Assembly (NCBI GenBank): GCA_020853635.1 | Contig: JADYYN010000177.1 | Location: 38,924 to 102,923 of the forward strand | DNA: 64,000 nucleotides | DNA from: Gemmatimonadaceae bacterium | GTDB lineage: Bacteria > Gemmatimonadota > Gemmatimonadetes > Gemmatimonadales > Gemmatimonadaceae | Direction: 5' to 3' | In this document: piece after piece, positions 1 to 8,750 of the stretch | Layout of the letters: each line of letters starts with the position of its first letter | How positions within the stretch are numbered: position 1 is the stretch's first letter | Translations under genes and position numbers: made by a program | The notes under the pieces: generated by a model | Told to the model about the DNA's origin: nothing | The model's input: the letters and a program-made list of their open reading frames with translations, nothing else | Databases searched by the model: none

Positions 1-39
1 TCGGCCTGGGAGTTGGATCAGTATCTCGCGAAGTACTGA
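1..39 (+). CDS. C-terminal tail of an upstream gene (partial)
   Basis: Frame 1 reads from the window edge to a TGA at 37-39 and ends in the residues WELDQYLAKY, a plausible amphipathic C-terminus. Only 12 codons are visible, so no family can be named. The rest of 40-161 looks non-coding and is the leader of the stress-protein gene. Frame choice is an inference. Confidence 0.3.
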   Translation, partial: SAWELDQYLAKY

Positions 40-161
40 TCCACGCTCGGGCGAACCCTGACAGGATGTGAGGAAGGTCGCCATCGACGGCGGCCTGTCG
101 GTGCTACATCGTGCAAGAGCAGCGATGTCGCAACGGTCCCCTCGTGGCGCGGGAGTGCCTC

Positions 162-1061
162 ATGATCACGACCATCCTTGTTCCGGTCGACGGCTCGAAG
201 CTCTCTGAGCGCGCATTGGCACTGGCCATCCCGCTGGCGGAGCAGCACGGTGCCAGGATCGTCACGATCCTGGTGCATGAACCGATCCTCCCGCTCGTGT
301 CGGGTGGTGGCGCACCGGTACGTGATGCGGCACTCGACGAGCGTCATCGCGCGGAGCAGGAAACGAGCGTGTTGAAGCTCGCGCAGCGGACGCGGAAGCT
401 GACGTCCGCGCCCGTGGAGGCGAAGTTCGCCTACGGACGGATCGTCCCGACGCTGGTGGAGCAGGCCAAGTCGCTCAACGCCGAGTTGATCGTGGCGAGT
501 ACACACGGGCGCGGCGGGATCCAGCGCTTCTGGCTTGGGAGCGTGGCCGACGGACTGGTGCGTCACGCCTTGGTGCCGGTGTTGTTGGTGCGCGGGAATC
601 GCCCCACGGCAAAACGCGTCGCAGGGGCACCGGCGTTCACACGCGCGCTTGTTCCGCTCGATGGATCGGCGCGCGCGGAAGAGGCCGCGGACGCCGCGGT
701 GACGTTGCTGCGCGGCGTGGCGGCCAAGCTCACGCTGCTGCACGTGGTCCACCCGATGACGGCCGTGGCCGCGGCGGCGTCGGAGTTGCCTGATGGACCG
801 GAACAGGAAGTGGTGACGAACTACCTCGAGCCGGTCGCACGCCGATTCGCGAGCGCTCAGCTTGAGGTCCGCCTCGACGTGCGCGTGGACGCCAATGTGG
901 CGCGCGTGGTATTGGAGGCCGCCGAGGCACACGACGCCGAGCTGATCGCCATCGCCGGGCAGGGCATGAGCGGCGTGCAGCGGTTCATCGTGGGCAGCGT
1001 GGCGGACAAGCTGATTCGGACATCGCCGGTGCCGGTGCTCGTGGTGCCGCCGCGCGGGTAG
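162..1061 (+). CDS. Tandem universal stress protein (two UspA domains)
   Basis: A 299-residue cytoplasmic protein of two fused UspA domains. Domain 1 opens with TTILVPVDGS and ends in the nucleotide-binding signature THGRGG...GSVAD, followed by VPVLLVRG. Domain 2 opens with RALVPLDGS and ends in AGQGMSG...GSVAD and VPVLVV. Both keep the G-2x-G-9x-G-S pattern of ATP-binding Usp proteins, so both halves may bind nucleotide. The ATG at 162 is preferred over an in-frame GTG at 111 because the UspA fold begins directly after it and a GGAG-type ribosome site lies just upstream. Such proteins act in stress endurance; the specific role here is unknown. Confidence 0.9.
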   Translation: MITTILVPVDGSKLSERALALAIPLAEQHGARIVTILVHEPILPLVSGGGAPVRDAALDERHRAEQETSVLKLAQRTRKLTSAPVEAKFAYGRIVPTLVEQAKSLNAELIVASTHGRGGIQRFWLGSVADGLVRHALVPVLLVRGNRPTAKRVAGAPAFTRALVPLDGSARAEEAADAAVTLLRGVAAKLTLLHVVHPMTAVAAAASELPDGPEQEVVTNYLEPVARRFASAQLEVRLDVRVDANVARVVLEAAEAHDAELIAIAGQGMSGVQRFIVGSVADKLIRTSPVPVLVVPPRG

Positions 1062-1064
1062 CGG

Positions 1065-1070
1065 TACAAT
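1065..1070 (+). promoter_or_regulatory. Possible -10 element (TACAAT) of a leaderless transcript
   Basis: TACAAT lies 6 nt before the ATG of the FKBP gene, where no correctly spaced Shine-Dalgarno exists: AGAAGG abuts the ATG directly. This TANNNT spacing is what a leaderless promoter would show. No convincing -35 is visible. Confidence 0.3.
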
Positions 1071-1076
1071 AGAAGG

Positions 1077-1616
1077 ATGACGAATTCATTCTCTGTGCGG
1101 CGCTCGTCGCGGCGCCTGTGCTCGTTCTTGCTCGTCGCGACGATGTCGGCGGCGTGCGCCGCATCCGCTCCGGCGACCGAGGAGGCGCCGGTGCCGCTGG
1201 AGGATCCGGCGCTCGCCGCACCGGTGGGCGAAGTGGAGCGCACAACGTTCGCGGATGATCTGAACGTCGTGCTGCTCGCGATGACGCGGCTTCCGACGGG
1301 GATCTACTATCGCGATATCGAAGAGGGCAACGGCGTGCCGGCGATGCCCGGTCGCGAAGTGCTGATGACCTACGTCGCGTATCTCTCCGACGGAAAAGAG
1401 GTCGATCGCACGGCGCCCGGGGCGCGGCCGCTCGCGTTCAAGGTCGGCGAGGGGCAGGTGATCCGCGGCTGGGACCTGGGCGTGCGCGGCATGAAGACCG
1501 GCGGCACACGGCAGCTGGTGGTGCCGTCGCGCTATGCGTACGGCTCACGCGAGGTGGGGAAAATCCCGCCCAATAGCGTGCTGGTGTTCGTGGTGCGGTT
1601 GGATGGCGTGCGCTAG
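1077..1616 (+). CDS. FKBP-type peptidyl-prolyl isomerase lipoprotein
   Basis: A 179-residue exported lipoprotein that should isomerise peptidyl-prolyl bonds in the periplasm. The N-terminus has a basic stretch, a short hydrophobic core and a lipobox ending MSAAC, so Cys26-27 would be lipidated. The FKBP domain fills the last 100 residues: EVLMTYVAYLSDGKEVD, then FKVGEGQVIRGWDLGVRGMKTGG, then the IPPNSVLVFVV strand. These are the usual active-site strands of the family. It starts 15 nt after the stress-protein gene, with a possible leaderless promoter between them. A strong hairpin follows the stop codon. Confidence 0.9.
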   Translation: MTNSFSVRRSSRRLCSFLLVATMSAACAASAPATEEAPVPLEDPALAAPVGEVERTTFADDLNVVLLAMTRLPTGIYYRDIEEGNGVPAMPGREVLMTYVAYLSDGKEVDRTAPGARPLAFKVGEGQVIRGWDLGVRGMKTGGTRQLVVPSRYAYGSREVGKIPPNSVLVFVVRLDGVR

Positions 1617-1651
1617 CGGCGCGAGACTGACGCAGGGACGCAGCCACCGTG

Positions 1652-1680
1652 GCGCGCCGGATCGGGATGATCCGGCGCGC
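1652..1680. terminator. Hairpin between convergent genes
   Basis: Perfect 12-bp arms (GCGCGCCGGATC and its complement) flank a 5-nt loop. It sits 35 nt after the FKBP stop and just beyond the stop of the facing gene. The following bases (TGTTCGTTGT) are only weakly T-rich, so it may terminate in both directions or simply insulate. Confidence 0.6.
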
Positions 1681-1693
1681 TGTTCGTTGTGGC

Positions 1694-2101
1694 CTACTTC
1701 GGAACCTGCCGCGACCCGGTGAACTTCGCACCGCCCTGACCGGCGAAGTCGACGAAACCCTGGAGGTTGTCCTTGTCCACGACGACACCCGCGAAAGTCA
1801 ACGTGACGCCATCGGGCCCGTTGGCCGCGAGATCGAACTTGATCGAGTCGCCCTTCTGCGTGCCGGAGATCGCGCGCACGCCCATCATGCGCGACTCGTA
1901 CGTGCCGGAGATCTTCTCGCCTTCCTGCTTGATCTTCACCGTCGGCGTGCCGGTGCCGTTCTCGGTGATGACCTGGAAGTCCCAGGTCCCGGTGAGATCG
2001 TGCGCGATGACGGCAGCGACCGCGACCGTGGCGGAGAACGCGAGGGCGAGTACCGCGGCGGCGACACGCGAGAGGGGACGAACGATCGGATGACGACGCA
2101 T
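1694..2101 (-). CDS. Small exported protein of unknown function
   Basis: A 135-residue protein with a clear signal peptide (RRHPIVRPLSR then an Ala/Leu/Val core ending in VAVA). The mature part reads as a beta-rich domain: LTGTWDFQVITENGTG, VKIKQEGEKISGTYESRMMG, then IKFDLAANG and LTFAGVVV. The pattern 'LTGTWDF...G.IKQEGEKISGTY' resembles small beta-sandwich or lipocalin-like exported proteins often annotated as hypothetical. A GAGG site lies 7 nt before the ATG. It is separated from the upstream VPS10-like gene by a strong terminator, so it probably has its own promoter. Function not recognised. Confidence 0.75.
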   Translation of the reverse strand: MRRHPIVRPLSRVAAAVLALAFSATVAVAAVIAHDLTGTWDFQVITENGTGTPTVKIKQEGEKISGTYESRMMGVRAISGTQKGDSIKFDLAANGPDGVTLTFAGVVVDKDNLQGFVDFAGQGGAKFTGSRQVPK

Positions 2102-2113
2102 GGGAAGTCCTCG

Positions 2114-2155
2114 GGAAAAAGAACGGGGGCGCGCCCGGTAGGACGCGCCCCCCGT
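2114..2155 (-). terminator. Rho-independent terminator of the VPS10-like gene
   Basis: On the minus strand a stem of about 11 bp (ACGGGGGGCGCG pairing with CGCGCCCCCGT) with a 10-nt loop is followed by TTCTTTTT. It begins 17 nt after the stop of the gene at 2173-5544 and ends just before the next minus-strand gene. Confidence 0.85.
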
Positions 2156-2172
2156 GATACCCCAGAAACTAA

Positions 2173-5100
2173 CTAGGGCATCGTGATGGCGAGACCCGTA
2201 GTTCTCAGGGTCTCGTTCACTCCGCCGATCTTAGCCATCAAGGCATCGGCTTCCTTCATCGCATCGGCGAGCGCCTTGCTCGCGTCGGCGGCCTGCTTGA
2301 GGCTCGCGGCACTCGGCGTCTCCCACACGCCGACCAGCAGCCCCTTCACCTGTCCGACGCGGCCGAGTGCGTTGTTCGCTGCGGCGAATCCGCCGCCGAA
2401 GCCACCGCCACCGCCTGGGCCACCGGCACCCGGACCACCAGCGCCCGGCGCCGCCGCACCCGGTAGACGACCCGGCTGCACCCCGAACTTCACGCGGAGA
2501 TCGTCGAACTCCTTCTTGAAGGCGGTGTAGCGCGACTTCATGTCCGGCGTGACGGACGCCGTGGAGTCGATCTTCGAATCCATGATCGCGACCTGCGTCG
2601 CGAGCGTCGTGAGCTTCGCCGCGGTGGCGGAGCCGGTGGTCTGCAATGCGTGCAGGTCGTTCACGACCTTGTCGTACGCGATGCGCGCCGAGCCCGTGAA
2701 GTGCTTCTCGACTTCCGGATCCATGACGATGGTAAGCGGCTTGCTGTCGACGACGTTGCCGTCGGCGACGAGGGCGACGGTGTACGTACCAGGCGTGGCG
2801 TACGGGCCTGCGTTGGCGCCGCCTCCGCCGAAGCCGCCGAAGCCCCCACCCGGACCACCCGCCGCACAGGGGTTGAGCGGCTGATACCCTGCGGTGGGCA
2901 ACGGTGCACGCACACCGGGTACCGGACGCGCCGCGCCCTGGCCGCCTCCGAACTGGCCTCCGCCTGCACCGCCGCGTCCGCCGGGACCGCCGGGCTGCGG
3001 GCCGGCCGCCGCGGGGATCGGCGCCGTGCGCTGATCCCAGCACACGGTCTGGATGCCCGGGCGGTTCTTCGCCGCGGGCACCGGGATCTCGCGGATCACG
3101 TTCGCACCGCGTGAGATGCGCAGCGTGAGCTCCTTCGCGGTGCCCTTCACGTTGAACTGGATGACCGCGTCGGTCGGCGGGTTCTCGCCGATGAACGTCT
3201 GATGGCCCCAGAACTCATCGTTGCGATCGTCCTTGAACTTCCACTGCAATGCCGTCGGCACGGTGAAGAGCCGCGACTGTGCGGCGCTCTGTGTTGCGGC
3301 GTACTCCTGGATGGGCTCAAGGTGGTCGAGCACCCAGATAGAGCGGCCATGCGACGCGACGAGCATCGCGTTGTCACGGTGGTGGAGCGTGATCTCGTCG
3401 ACGCGGACGGTGGGGAAGTTCGCCTTGAGGCGACGCCACGTCTTGCCGCGATCGATGGTGAGGAAGATGCCCGACTCGGTGCCCGCGTAGAGCACGTCGG
3501 CGTTGCGATGGTCTTCCGTGATGGTGTGCACCACTTCACCGGCGAGTCCGCTGTCGATGCGACGGAACGTCGCGCCGAAGTCGTTGCTCACCCAGATGTA
3601 GGGGTTGTAGTCGTTCTCGCGGTGGTTGTCGACCGCGATGTAGACCGTGCCCGCCGCGTGCGCCGACGGCACGACTTCCGCGACGAACGCGTTGGCCGGG
3701 AAGCCGCTGAGGCGCGACGTGATGTCGGTCCACGTCTTGCCCGCATCGCGCGTCATCTGCACGACGCCGTCATCGGTGCCCGCGTAGAGCAGCCCCGCCG
3801 TACGCGGCGACTCGGCGAGTGCGACGACCGCCGGCCACGCCGAGATGCCGTCGTTGCGCGCGAGTTTGATGTCGCTGTTCTTCACGCCCATCGTGATGAG
3901 GTCGTTGCGACTCTGATTGCGCGTGAGGTCGGGGCTGATCATCGCCCACGAATCGCCGCGGTTGTCGGTGCGGAACACGCGGTTCGCGCCCACGTAGAGC
4001 ACACCCGGATTGTGCGGCGAGCGGATGAGCGGCGTGTCCCAATGGAAGCGGAACGCTTCGCCCGCGGCCGGCGCCGGCGTGACGTTGAGCGGCGTGGGCC
4101 GGATGGAACGCGACTCGCCGGTCACCGTGTTGCGACGGATCAGGTTGCCGTCCTGCGACTCGGTGTAGACGATGCGCGAATCGCGATGGTCCGGCAGCGC
4201 GACGAAGCCGTCGCCGCCGAGGATCTGGAACCAGTCGTAGTTGTAGATGCCGGCGCCGTGGCGCGAGGCGCTGGGTCCGCACCAGTTGTAGTTGTCCTGC
4301 ATGCCGCCGCAGATGTTGAACGGCCGCTCCATGTCGTAGCTCACATGGTAGAACAGTCCGACCGGCAGGTTGGGGATAAACGACCAGCTCTTGGCCTGGT
4401 CGTACGAGACCGCGAGACCACCGTCGTTGCCGATCAGCACGTGCTGCGGATTGCGCGGGTTCACCCAGATGGCATGCACGTCGTCGTGCGTGACCATCGC
4501 CGCGTCGGTCTCCACCGACTTGCCGCCGTCGATGCTCATCTGCAGACCGACGCCGCCGTAGTACACGGTCTCGGCGTTGGACGGGTCGATGCGGAGCTTG
4601 GAGAAGTACATCGGACGCGGGTTGGTGTTGCTCACCTTGCGCCAGGTCGCGCCCGCGTCGTTGGAGCGCCAGAGGCCCGTCTTGCCCGAGTCGAGCGGGA
4701 CCGCACTCGGCGCCTCGACGAGCGAATACACGATGGACGGATCGGACGGCGCGATATCGACCGCGATGCGGCCGAGGTCACCGGTGGGGTAGCCACCACC
4801 GAGCTTGGTCCAGTTCTCGCCGCCGTCGACGGACTTGTAGAGCGCCGAACCGGGGCCACCGCCGTTCATGCAGCAGGTGGTGCGGCGGCGCTGATACATG
4901 GAAGCGAAGAGGACCTTCGGATTCGCCGCCGACATCACGACGTCGTTCGCGCCCGTGTCGTCGTCACCCTTGAGGATGAGGCGCCAGGTCTTGCCGCCGT
5001 CGATGGTCTTGTAGACGCCGCGCTCGCCGCCGGAGCCCCAGAGCGGACCGGTCGCAGCGACGTACACGATGTCGTTGTTCGTTGGATCGATGACGATCTC

Positions 5101-5544
5101 GTTGATGTGCTTCGAGTTGCGCAGCCCCATGTGCGCGAAGGTCTTGCCGCCGTCGGTCGACTTGTAGACGCCTTCGCCCCAACTGATCGACTGGCGGTTG
5201 TTCGATTCACCCGTGCCGACCCAGAGCAGGTCCGGATTGGTCTGCGAGATGGTCACGTCGCCGATCGACATGAGCCCCTCGTGCTGGAGGAGCGGGGTCC
5301 AGGTGGCGCCGTTGGACGTCGTCTTCCAGACGCCGCCGTGTGCGGTGCCGACATAGTAGACGGCCGGGTTCGCCTCGTAGACCGCGACGTCGGCGATACG
5401 GCCCGACATCGTCGCCGGTCCGACAGACCGGAAGTGGAGCGACTCGAACTCGGTCGCGACGGGAATCTGAGCTTGGACCGCGGTCGCTGCGAAGGCGCTC
5501 GCGAGAAGCGCGGCAGCAAGGGTCCGGGAACGCTGGTGGATCAC
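2173..5544 (-). CDS. Exported VPS10/sortilin-like BNR-repeat protein
   Basis: An 1123-residue secreted protein. A signal peptide (about residues 1-26, ending VQAQ) is followed by some 700 residues of beta-propeller repeats with Asp-box signatures such as STDGGKTF, TIDGGKTW, SVDGGENW, SNDAGATW, TRDAGKTW and TIDRGKTW, typical of VPS10/BNR or glycosyl-hydrolase-like propellers. The last third holds a carbohydrate-binding-like beta domain (about 780-860) interrupted by Gly-rich tracts (GGPGGRGGAGGGQFGGG, GGPGGGFGGFGGGG) and then a helical region with a third Gly-rich tract. Start is GTG at 5544 with GGAG 7 nt upstream. Substrate is unknown. Proteins of this build are abundant in Gemmatimonadota and Bacteroidota, often beside peptidases. 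Confidence 0.85.
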   Translation of the reverse strand: MIHQRSRTLAAALLASAFAATAVQAQIPVATEFESLHFRSVGPATMSGRIADVAVYEANPAVYYVGTAHGGVWKTTSNGATWTPLLQHEGLMSIGDVTISQTNPDLLWVGTGESNNRQSISWGEGVYKSTDGGKTFAHMGLRNSKHINEIVIDPTNNDIVYVAATGPLWGSGGERGVYKTIDGGKTWRLILKGDDDTGANDVVMSAANPKVLFASMYQRRRTTCCMNGGGPGSALYKSVDGGENWTKLGGGYPTGDLGRIAVDIAPSDPSIVYSLVEAPSAVPLDSGKTGLWRSNDAGATWRKVSNTNPRPMYFSKLRIDPSNAETVYYGGVGLQMSIDGGKSVETDAAMVTHDDVHAIWVNPRNPQHVLIGNDGGLAVSYDQAKSWSFIPNLPVGLFYHVSYDMERPFNICGGMQDNYNWCGPSASRHGAGIYNYDWFQILGGDGFVALPDHRDSRIVYTESQDGNLIRRNTVTGESRSIRPTPLNVTPAPAAGEAFRFHWDTPLIRSPHNPGVLYVGANRVFRTDNRGDSWAMISPDLTRNQSRNDLITMGVKNSDIKLARNDGISAWPAVVALAESPRTAGLLYAGTDDGVVQMTRDAGKTWTDITSRLSGFPANAFVAEVVPSAHAAGTVYIAVDNHRENDYNPYIWVSNDFGATFRRIDSGLAGEVVHTITEDHRNADVLYAGTESGIFLTIDRGKTWRRLKANFPTVRVDEITLHHRDNAMLVASHGRSIWVLDHLEPIQEYAATQSAAQSRLFTVPTALQWKFKDDRNDEFWGHQTFIGENPPTDAVIQFNVKGTAKELTLRISRGANVIREIPVPAAKNRPGIQTVCWDQRTAPIPAAAGPQPGGPGGRGGAGGGQFGGGQGAARPVPGVRAPLPTAGYQPLNPCAAGGPGGGFGGFGGGGANAGPYATPGTYTVALVADGNVVDSKPLTIVMDPEVEKHFTGSARIAYDKVVNDLHALQTTGSATAAKLTTLATQVAIMDSKIDSTASVTPDMKSRYTAFKKEFDDLRVKFGVQPGRLPGAAAPGAGGPGAGGPGGGGGFGGGFAAANNALGRVGQVKGLLVGVWETPSAASLKQAADASKALADAMKEADALMAKIGGVNETLRTTGLAITMP

Positions 5545-5626
5545 GGTGGATCTCCACGCACTGGGGTGGGATGAGCAGGGACAACGCTAGAACGTACGAC
5601 GCTCGTGCTTCGCTGGGGAGGACGCG

Positions 5627-5632
5627 TAGTTT
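5627..5632 (+). promoter_or_regulatory. Possible -10 element (TAGTTT) of a leaderless transcript
   Basis: A TANNNT hexamer ends 6 nt before the ATG at 5639, the same spacing as before the FKBP gene at 1077, and no Shine-Dalgarno is present. Weak evidence on its own. Confidence 0.25.
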
Positions 5633-5638
5633 CCAGCC

Positions 5639-7957
5639 ATGCGCCGACTCTCCCGCTTCCTGACGGGCCTGCTGCTCGTCCTCTTCGTGCTGGCTCTGGC
5701 CTTCTGGTTTGGCGGGCGATCCTATCTCGCCAAGTCGGTGGCGAAGGAAACCGGCAGCGTCACGCTCGCCGGCCTCGGGGCGCCGGTGGAGATCCTGTTC
5801 GATGCGCGCGGCGTGCCACAGGTGTACGCGAAGACGAACGCCGACGCGCGCTTCGCGCTCGGCTGGGTGCATGCGTCGGAGCGCTTGTTCCAGATGGAGC
5901 TCACCCGGCGCATGGCGCGCGGGCAACTCTCGGAACTGTTCGGGCCGATCGCCAAGGACCTGGACGCGGCGCAGCGGCGGCTCGGGTTCGATGGGCAAAC
6001 CCGCCGCGATCTCGCGTCGCTCGACCCGACGGTGAAGCGCGAGCTGGACGAGTACGTGGCGGGGGTGAACGCGTGGGTCGCGCAGGCGCGGCCCCTGCCG
6101 CCCGAGTTCACGCTACTTGGCTTCGCGCCGGCGCCGTGGACGGCGGAGGACGTGACGCTGGTGGGTTTCTATCAGAGCTGGTTCGCGCTCACGCTCATGG
6201 ACCGCGGCGCGGACTTTCGCGAGATCTTCGATCGATTGGGCGGTGATGCCACCCGCTTGGCGGCCGCGGTGCAGGCATGGTCGCCACCGACGGTACCGAG
6301 CGCGGTCGCGGCGATCAGTGGCGGCGCGCCCAAGATGACGAAGGCGTCGAACTCGTGGGTGGTCGCGCCGGTGCACTCGAAGAGCGGTGCGGCGTTGCAT
6401 GCGTCGGATCCGCATCTCGAGCTCTCGAGCGCACCAGGGCTCTGGTACGTGGTCGGACTCCACACGCAGGAAGGGCTCGATGCCGTTGGGGTCACCGCAC
6501 CTGGGATCCCGGCGATCTCGATGGGCCACAACGGCACGATCAGTTGGGCGTTCACGGTGGCACCCATCGACCTCGTCGACGAGACGCTGGAGATCATCGA
6601 GGGTGCCGAGACGGATGCACCGCGCGTACGCACCGCCGAGGGGTGGGCTGACGTGACGGTGCAGGTGGAATCGATCACGGTGAAGGGCGAGCCGCCGATG
6701 GTCGTGCGCATGCTTCGCACGCCGCGGGGCCCGGTGATGGACCTGCGCGGCGATACCGCGCGGGTCATGCACTGGGCGGGCTACGACTTCCCGGCGTGGG
6801 GTGTAGTGGTCGGCGCGGGGTCGCTGATGCGCGCGAAGGACTTCGCCGCGTTCCGTTCGGCCGTGACGATGGCTGGCGCGCTGAGCGTGAACTGGACTTA
6901 CGCGGACAAGTCCGGGAACATCGGCTACCAACTCGGCGCGCCACTGCCCGAGCGCGGGGCGTACGACACGTTCACGCCGCAACTCGGCACCGACAGTGTG
7001 GCGGCGTGGCGCGGATACCGCCTGCTCGCGCAGACGCCGTACGCACTCAACCCGGCACAAGGATGGATCGCGACGACCAACAGTCAGATCGTCGATGCGA
7101 ACTGGCCGTATGCGATTCCCGGCTTCTACAACGTGGCGCGCAAGATCCGCGCGAGCGCGCTGTTGTCCGCCGCCATCGCCGACAGTGCACGGACGGACGC
7201 GGCCGCGATGACCGCGATGCAGATGGATCTCGTCTCGGGGAACGCGGTGAAGTGGAAAGAACTCGCGGCAGCCGGCGCGCGGGGTGCCGGTGATGCCGCG
7301 GCGGCCGCACGCATCGAGCGGTGGAGCGGTGCGATGACGGCGAGCGATACGGTCGCCTCACTCTTCGCGTACTGGTGGGCGCGGCTGCCGCGCGAAGTGT
7401 TCGAGGATGAGCTCGGTGAGGCGTGGGGCAAGGCAGCGACGCTGGTCCCAGCGGTGCTGAGCGACAACGCGGCCGCGTTCGTCGACGATGCGCGCACCGC
7501 GACGATCGAGACGCTCGACGCGATCAGCGCACGCGCGATGCGCGCCGCACTCGCCGAGCCGTGGCAACGGCCGTTCGGCGATGTGCAGACGCTCACCATC
7601 CGCCATCCGCTCGCGACTGTGCCGGCGCTCGATCGCTGGCTGCGTCTCACGCGTGGGCCGTACCCGAGTGCCGGCGACGATGCGACACTCAATGCCGCGT
7701 TCGTGCGGTTCGACACTGCCACGCGCACCTTCCACAACGAAGCCGGCCCGAGCATGCGGTTCGTGATGGACTGGGCGGACATCGACGGGTTCACGCTGAG
7801 CCGCCATCTCGGACAATCGGGCAATCCGTTCAGTCCGCACTTCGACGACTTCCTTCAGCCGCATCTCGCGGGTGAAACCTGGCCGCTGCCGTTCTCACGC
7901 TCGCGGGTCGAGTCGCGGGCGGTGAACACGCTGCGACTGCTACCGGCTCCTCAATAG
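5639..7957 (+). CDS. Penicillin-acylase-family N-terminal-nucleophile hydrolase
   Basis: A 772-residue exported or membrane-anchored amidase of the penicillin amidase (S45) family. Residues 5-27 form a signal or anchor helix. The alpha chain shows VEILFDARGVPQVYA and the GWVHASERLFQMEL block. Ser237, in the motif SNSW, is the expected nucleophile and new N-terminus of the beta chain after autocleavage. The beta chain has ALHASDPHLELSSAP and GISMGHNGTISWAFT-like blocks (AISMGHNGTISWAFT), as in acylases. Family members cut amide bonds of acylated compounds, including beta-lactams and acyl-homoserine lactones; the real substrate cannot be read from sequence. Length matches the family, so it appears intact. 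Confidence 0.9.
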   Translation: MRRLSRFLTGLLLVLFVLALAFWFGGRSYLAKSVAKETGSVTLAGLGAPVEILFDARGVPQVYAKTNADARFALGWVHASERLFQMELTRRMARGQLSELFGPIAKDLDAAQRRLGFDGQTRRDLASLDPTVKRELDEYVAGVNAWVAQARPLPPEFTLLGFAPAPWTAEDVTLVGFYQSWFALTLMDRGADFREIFDRLGGDATRLAAAVQAWSPPTVPSAVAAISGGAPKMTKASNSWVVAPVHSKSGAALHASDPHLELSSAPGLWYVVGLHTQEGLDAVGVTAPGIPAISMGHNGTISWAFTVAPIDLVDETLEIIEGAETDAPRVRTAEGWADVTVQVESITVKGEPPMVVRMLRTPRGPVMDLRGDTARVMHWAGYDFPAWGVVVGAGSLMRAKDFAAFRSAVTMAGALSVNWTYADKSGNIGYQLGAPLPERGAYDTFTPQLGTDSVAAWRGYRLLAQTPYALNPAQGWIATTNSQIVDANWPYAIPGFYNVARKIRASALLSAAIADSARTDAAAMTAMQMDLVSGNAVKWKELAAAGARGAGDAAAAARIERWSGAMTASDTVASLFAYWWARLPREVFEDELGEAWGKAATLVPAVLSDNAAAFVDDARTATIETLDAISARAMRAALAEPWQRPFGDVQTLTIRHPLATVPALDRWLRLTRGPYPSAGDDATLNAAFVRFDTATRTFHNEAGPSMRFVMDWADIDGFTLSRHLGQSGNPFSPHFDDFLQPHLAGETWPLPFSRSRVESRAVNTLRLLPAPQ

Positions 7958-8019
7958 AAGGGGAGTCCGGGCGGGGCTCACGGTCCGGCGACTGCCGCCG
8001 ATACTGATGGCGAGCCCCT

Positions 8020-8712
8020 ATGCCCACTCCTACTCCGCTTCGCCTCATCATCGGGTTCCTCGGAGCCCTCGCGGTCCTCGGCAGCGCGGCTTGCGCCAAG
8101 GATGTCGCGGCACCTGCGCCGCTGGCCTCGATCGTCGTCGTGCAAGGCGACAATCAGTCCGGTCAGGTGGGGCGCGCACTCTCGACGCCGGTGATCTTCC
8201 GTGCGCTGGACTCGACGGGGTCGGCAGTGGAGGGGCGCACGCTGACGTTGTTGGTGGGCGCGGGCAGTGGCACGGTGACGCCGACCGCAGCCGAGACGAA
8301 CGCGACCGGTGAGATCACCGCGACGTGGACGCTCGGCCCGAGCGAGACCGCGCAATCGCTGATGGCGACGGCACCGGGACTCGAGCCCGTGATCGTGTCG
8401 GCGACTGGCTTGGTGCCGGCGCAGGTGGTGATCGCGCAGGGGAACAACCAAAGTGCGCGTGCCGGGAGCGCGTTGCCGGTGCAGATCGTGATCCGCGTGC
8501 TCGGCTCTGGGAACGTGCCGCTGGTCGGTGTGCCCGTGGCGTTGCAGGTGACGTCGGGCGGTGGTTCGTTCACGCCGCAGACGGCGCTCACGAATGCGAC
8601 CGGCGAAGTGACCGTGCGGTGGACGACGAGCACGACGGCTGGAACGAACACCGCGAGCGTGCAGGTGTGGACGCTCGATCCGGTGACGCTGACCGCGACC
8701 GGGACGCCGTAG
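8020..8712 (+). CDS. Lipoprotein with two Big-1-like Ig domains
   Basis: A 230-residue lipoprotein. A hydrophobic signal ends in GSAAC, giving a lipidated Cys near residue 25. Two copies of a bacterial Ig-like (invasin/Big-1 type) module follow, each opening with a VVQGDNQSG or VIAQGNNQSA strand and closing with a TNATGE(I/V)T turn. The same module type builds the middle of the giant protein at 24493-34608, so this is a miniature relative. Role is probably structural or adhesive at the surface; partner unknown. Confidence 0.75.
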   Translation: MPTPTPLRLIIGFLGALAVLGSAACAKDVAAPAPLASIVVVQGDNQSGQVGRALSTPVIFRALDSTGSAVEGRTLTLLVGAGSGTVTPTAAETNATGEITATWTLGPSETAQSLMATAPGLEPVIVSATGLVPAQVVIAQGNNQSARAGSALPVQIVIRVLGSGNVPLVGVPVALQVTSGGGSFTPQTALTNATGEVTVRWTTSTTAGTNTASVQVWTLDPVTLTATGTP

Positions 8713-8750
8713 GCGGGAGCTGCGCTCCGCGCGGACGCTACCAGCCGCCG

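Noticed and set aside
3202..5574. A 790-codon open frame on the plus strand opposite the VPS10-like gene
   Set aside because: It is Arg-, Val- and Asp-rich without domains, lies fully antisense to a gene with clear propeller motifs, and is a typical high-GC shadow frame.
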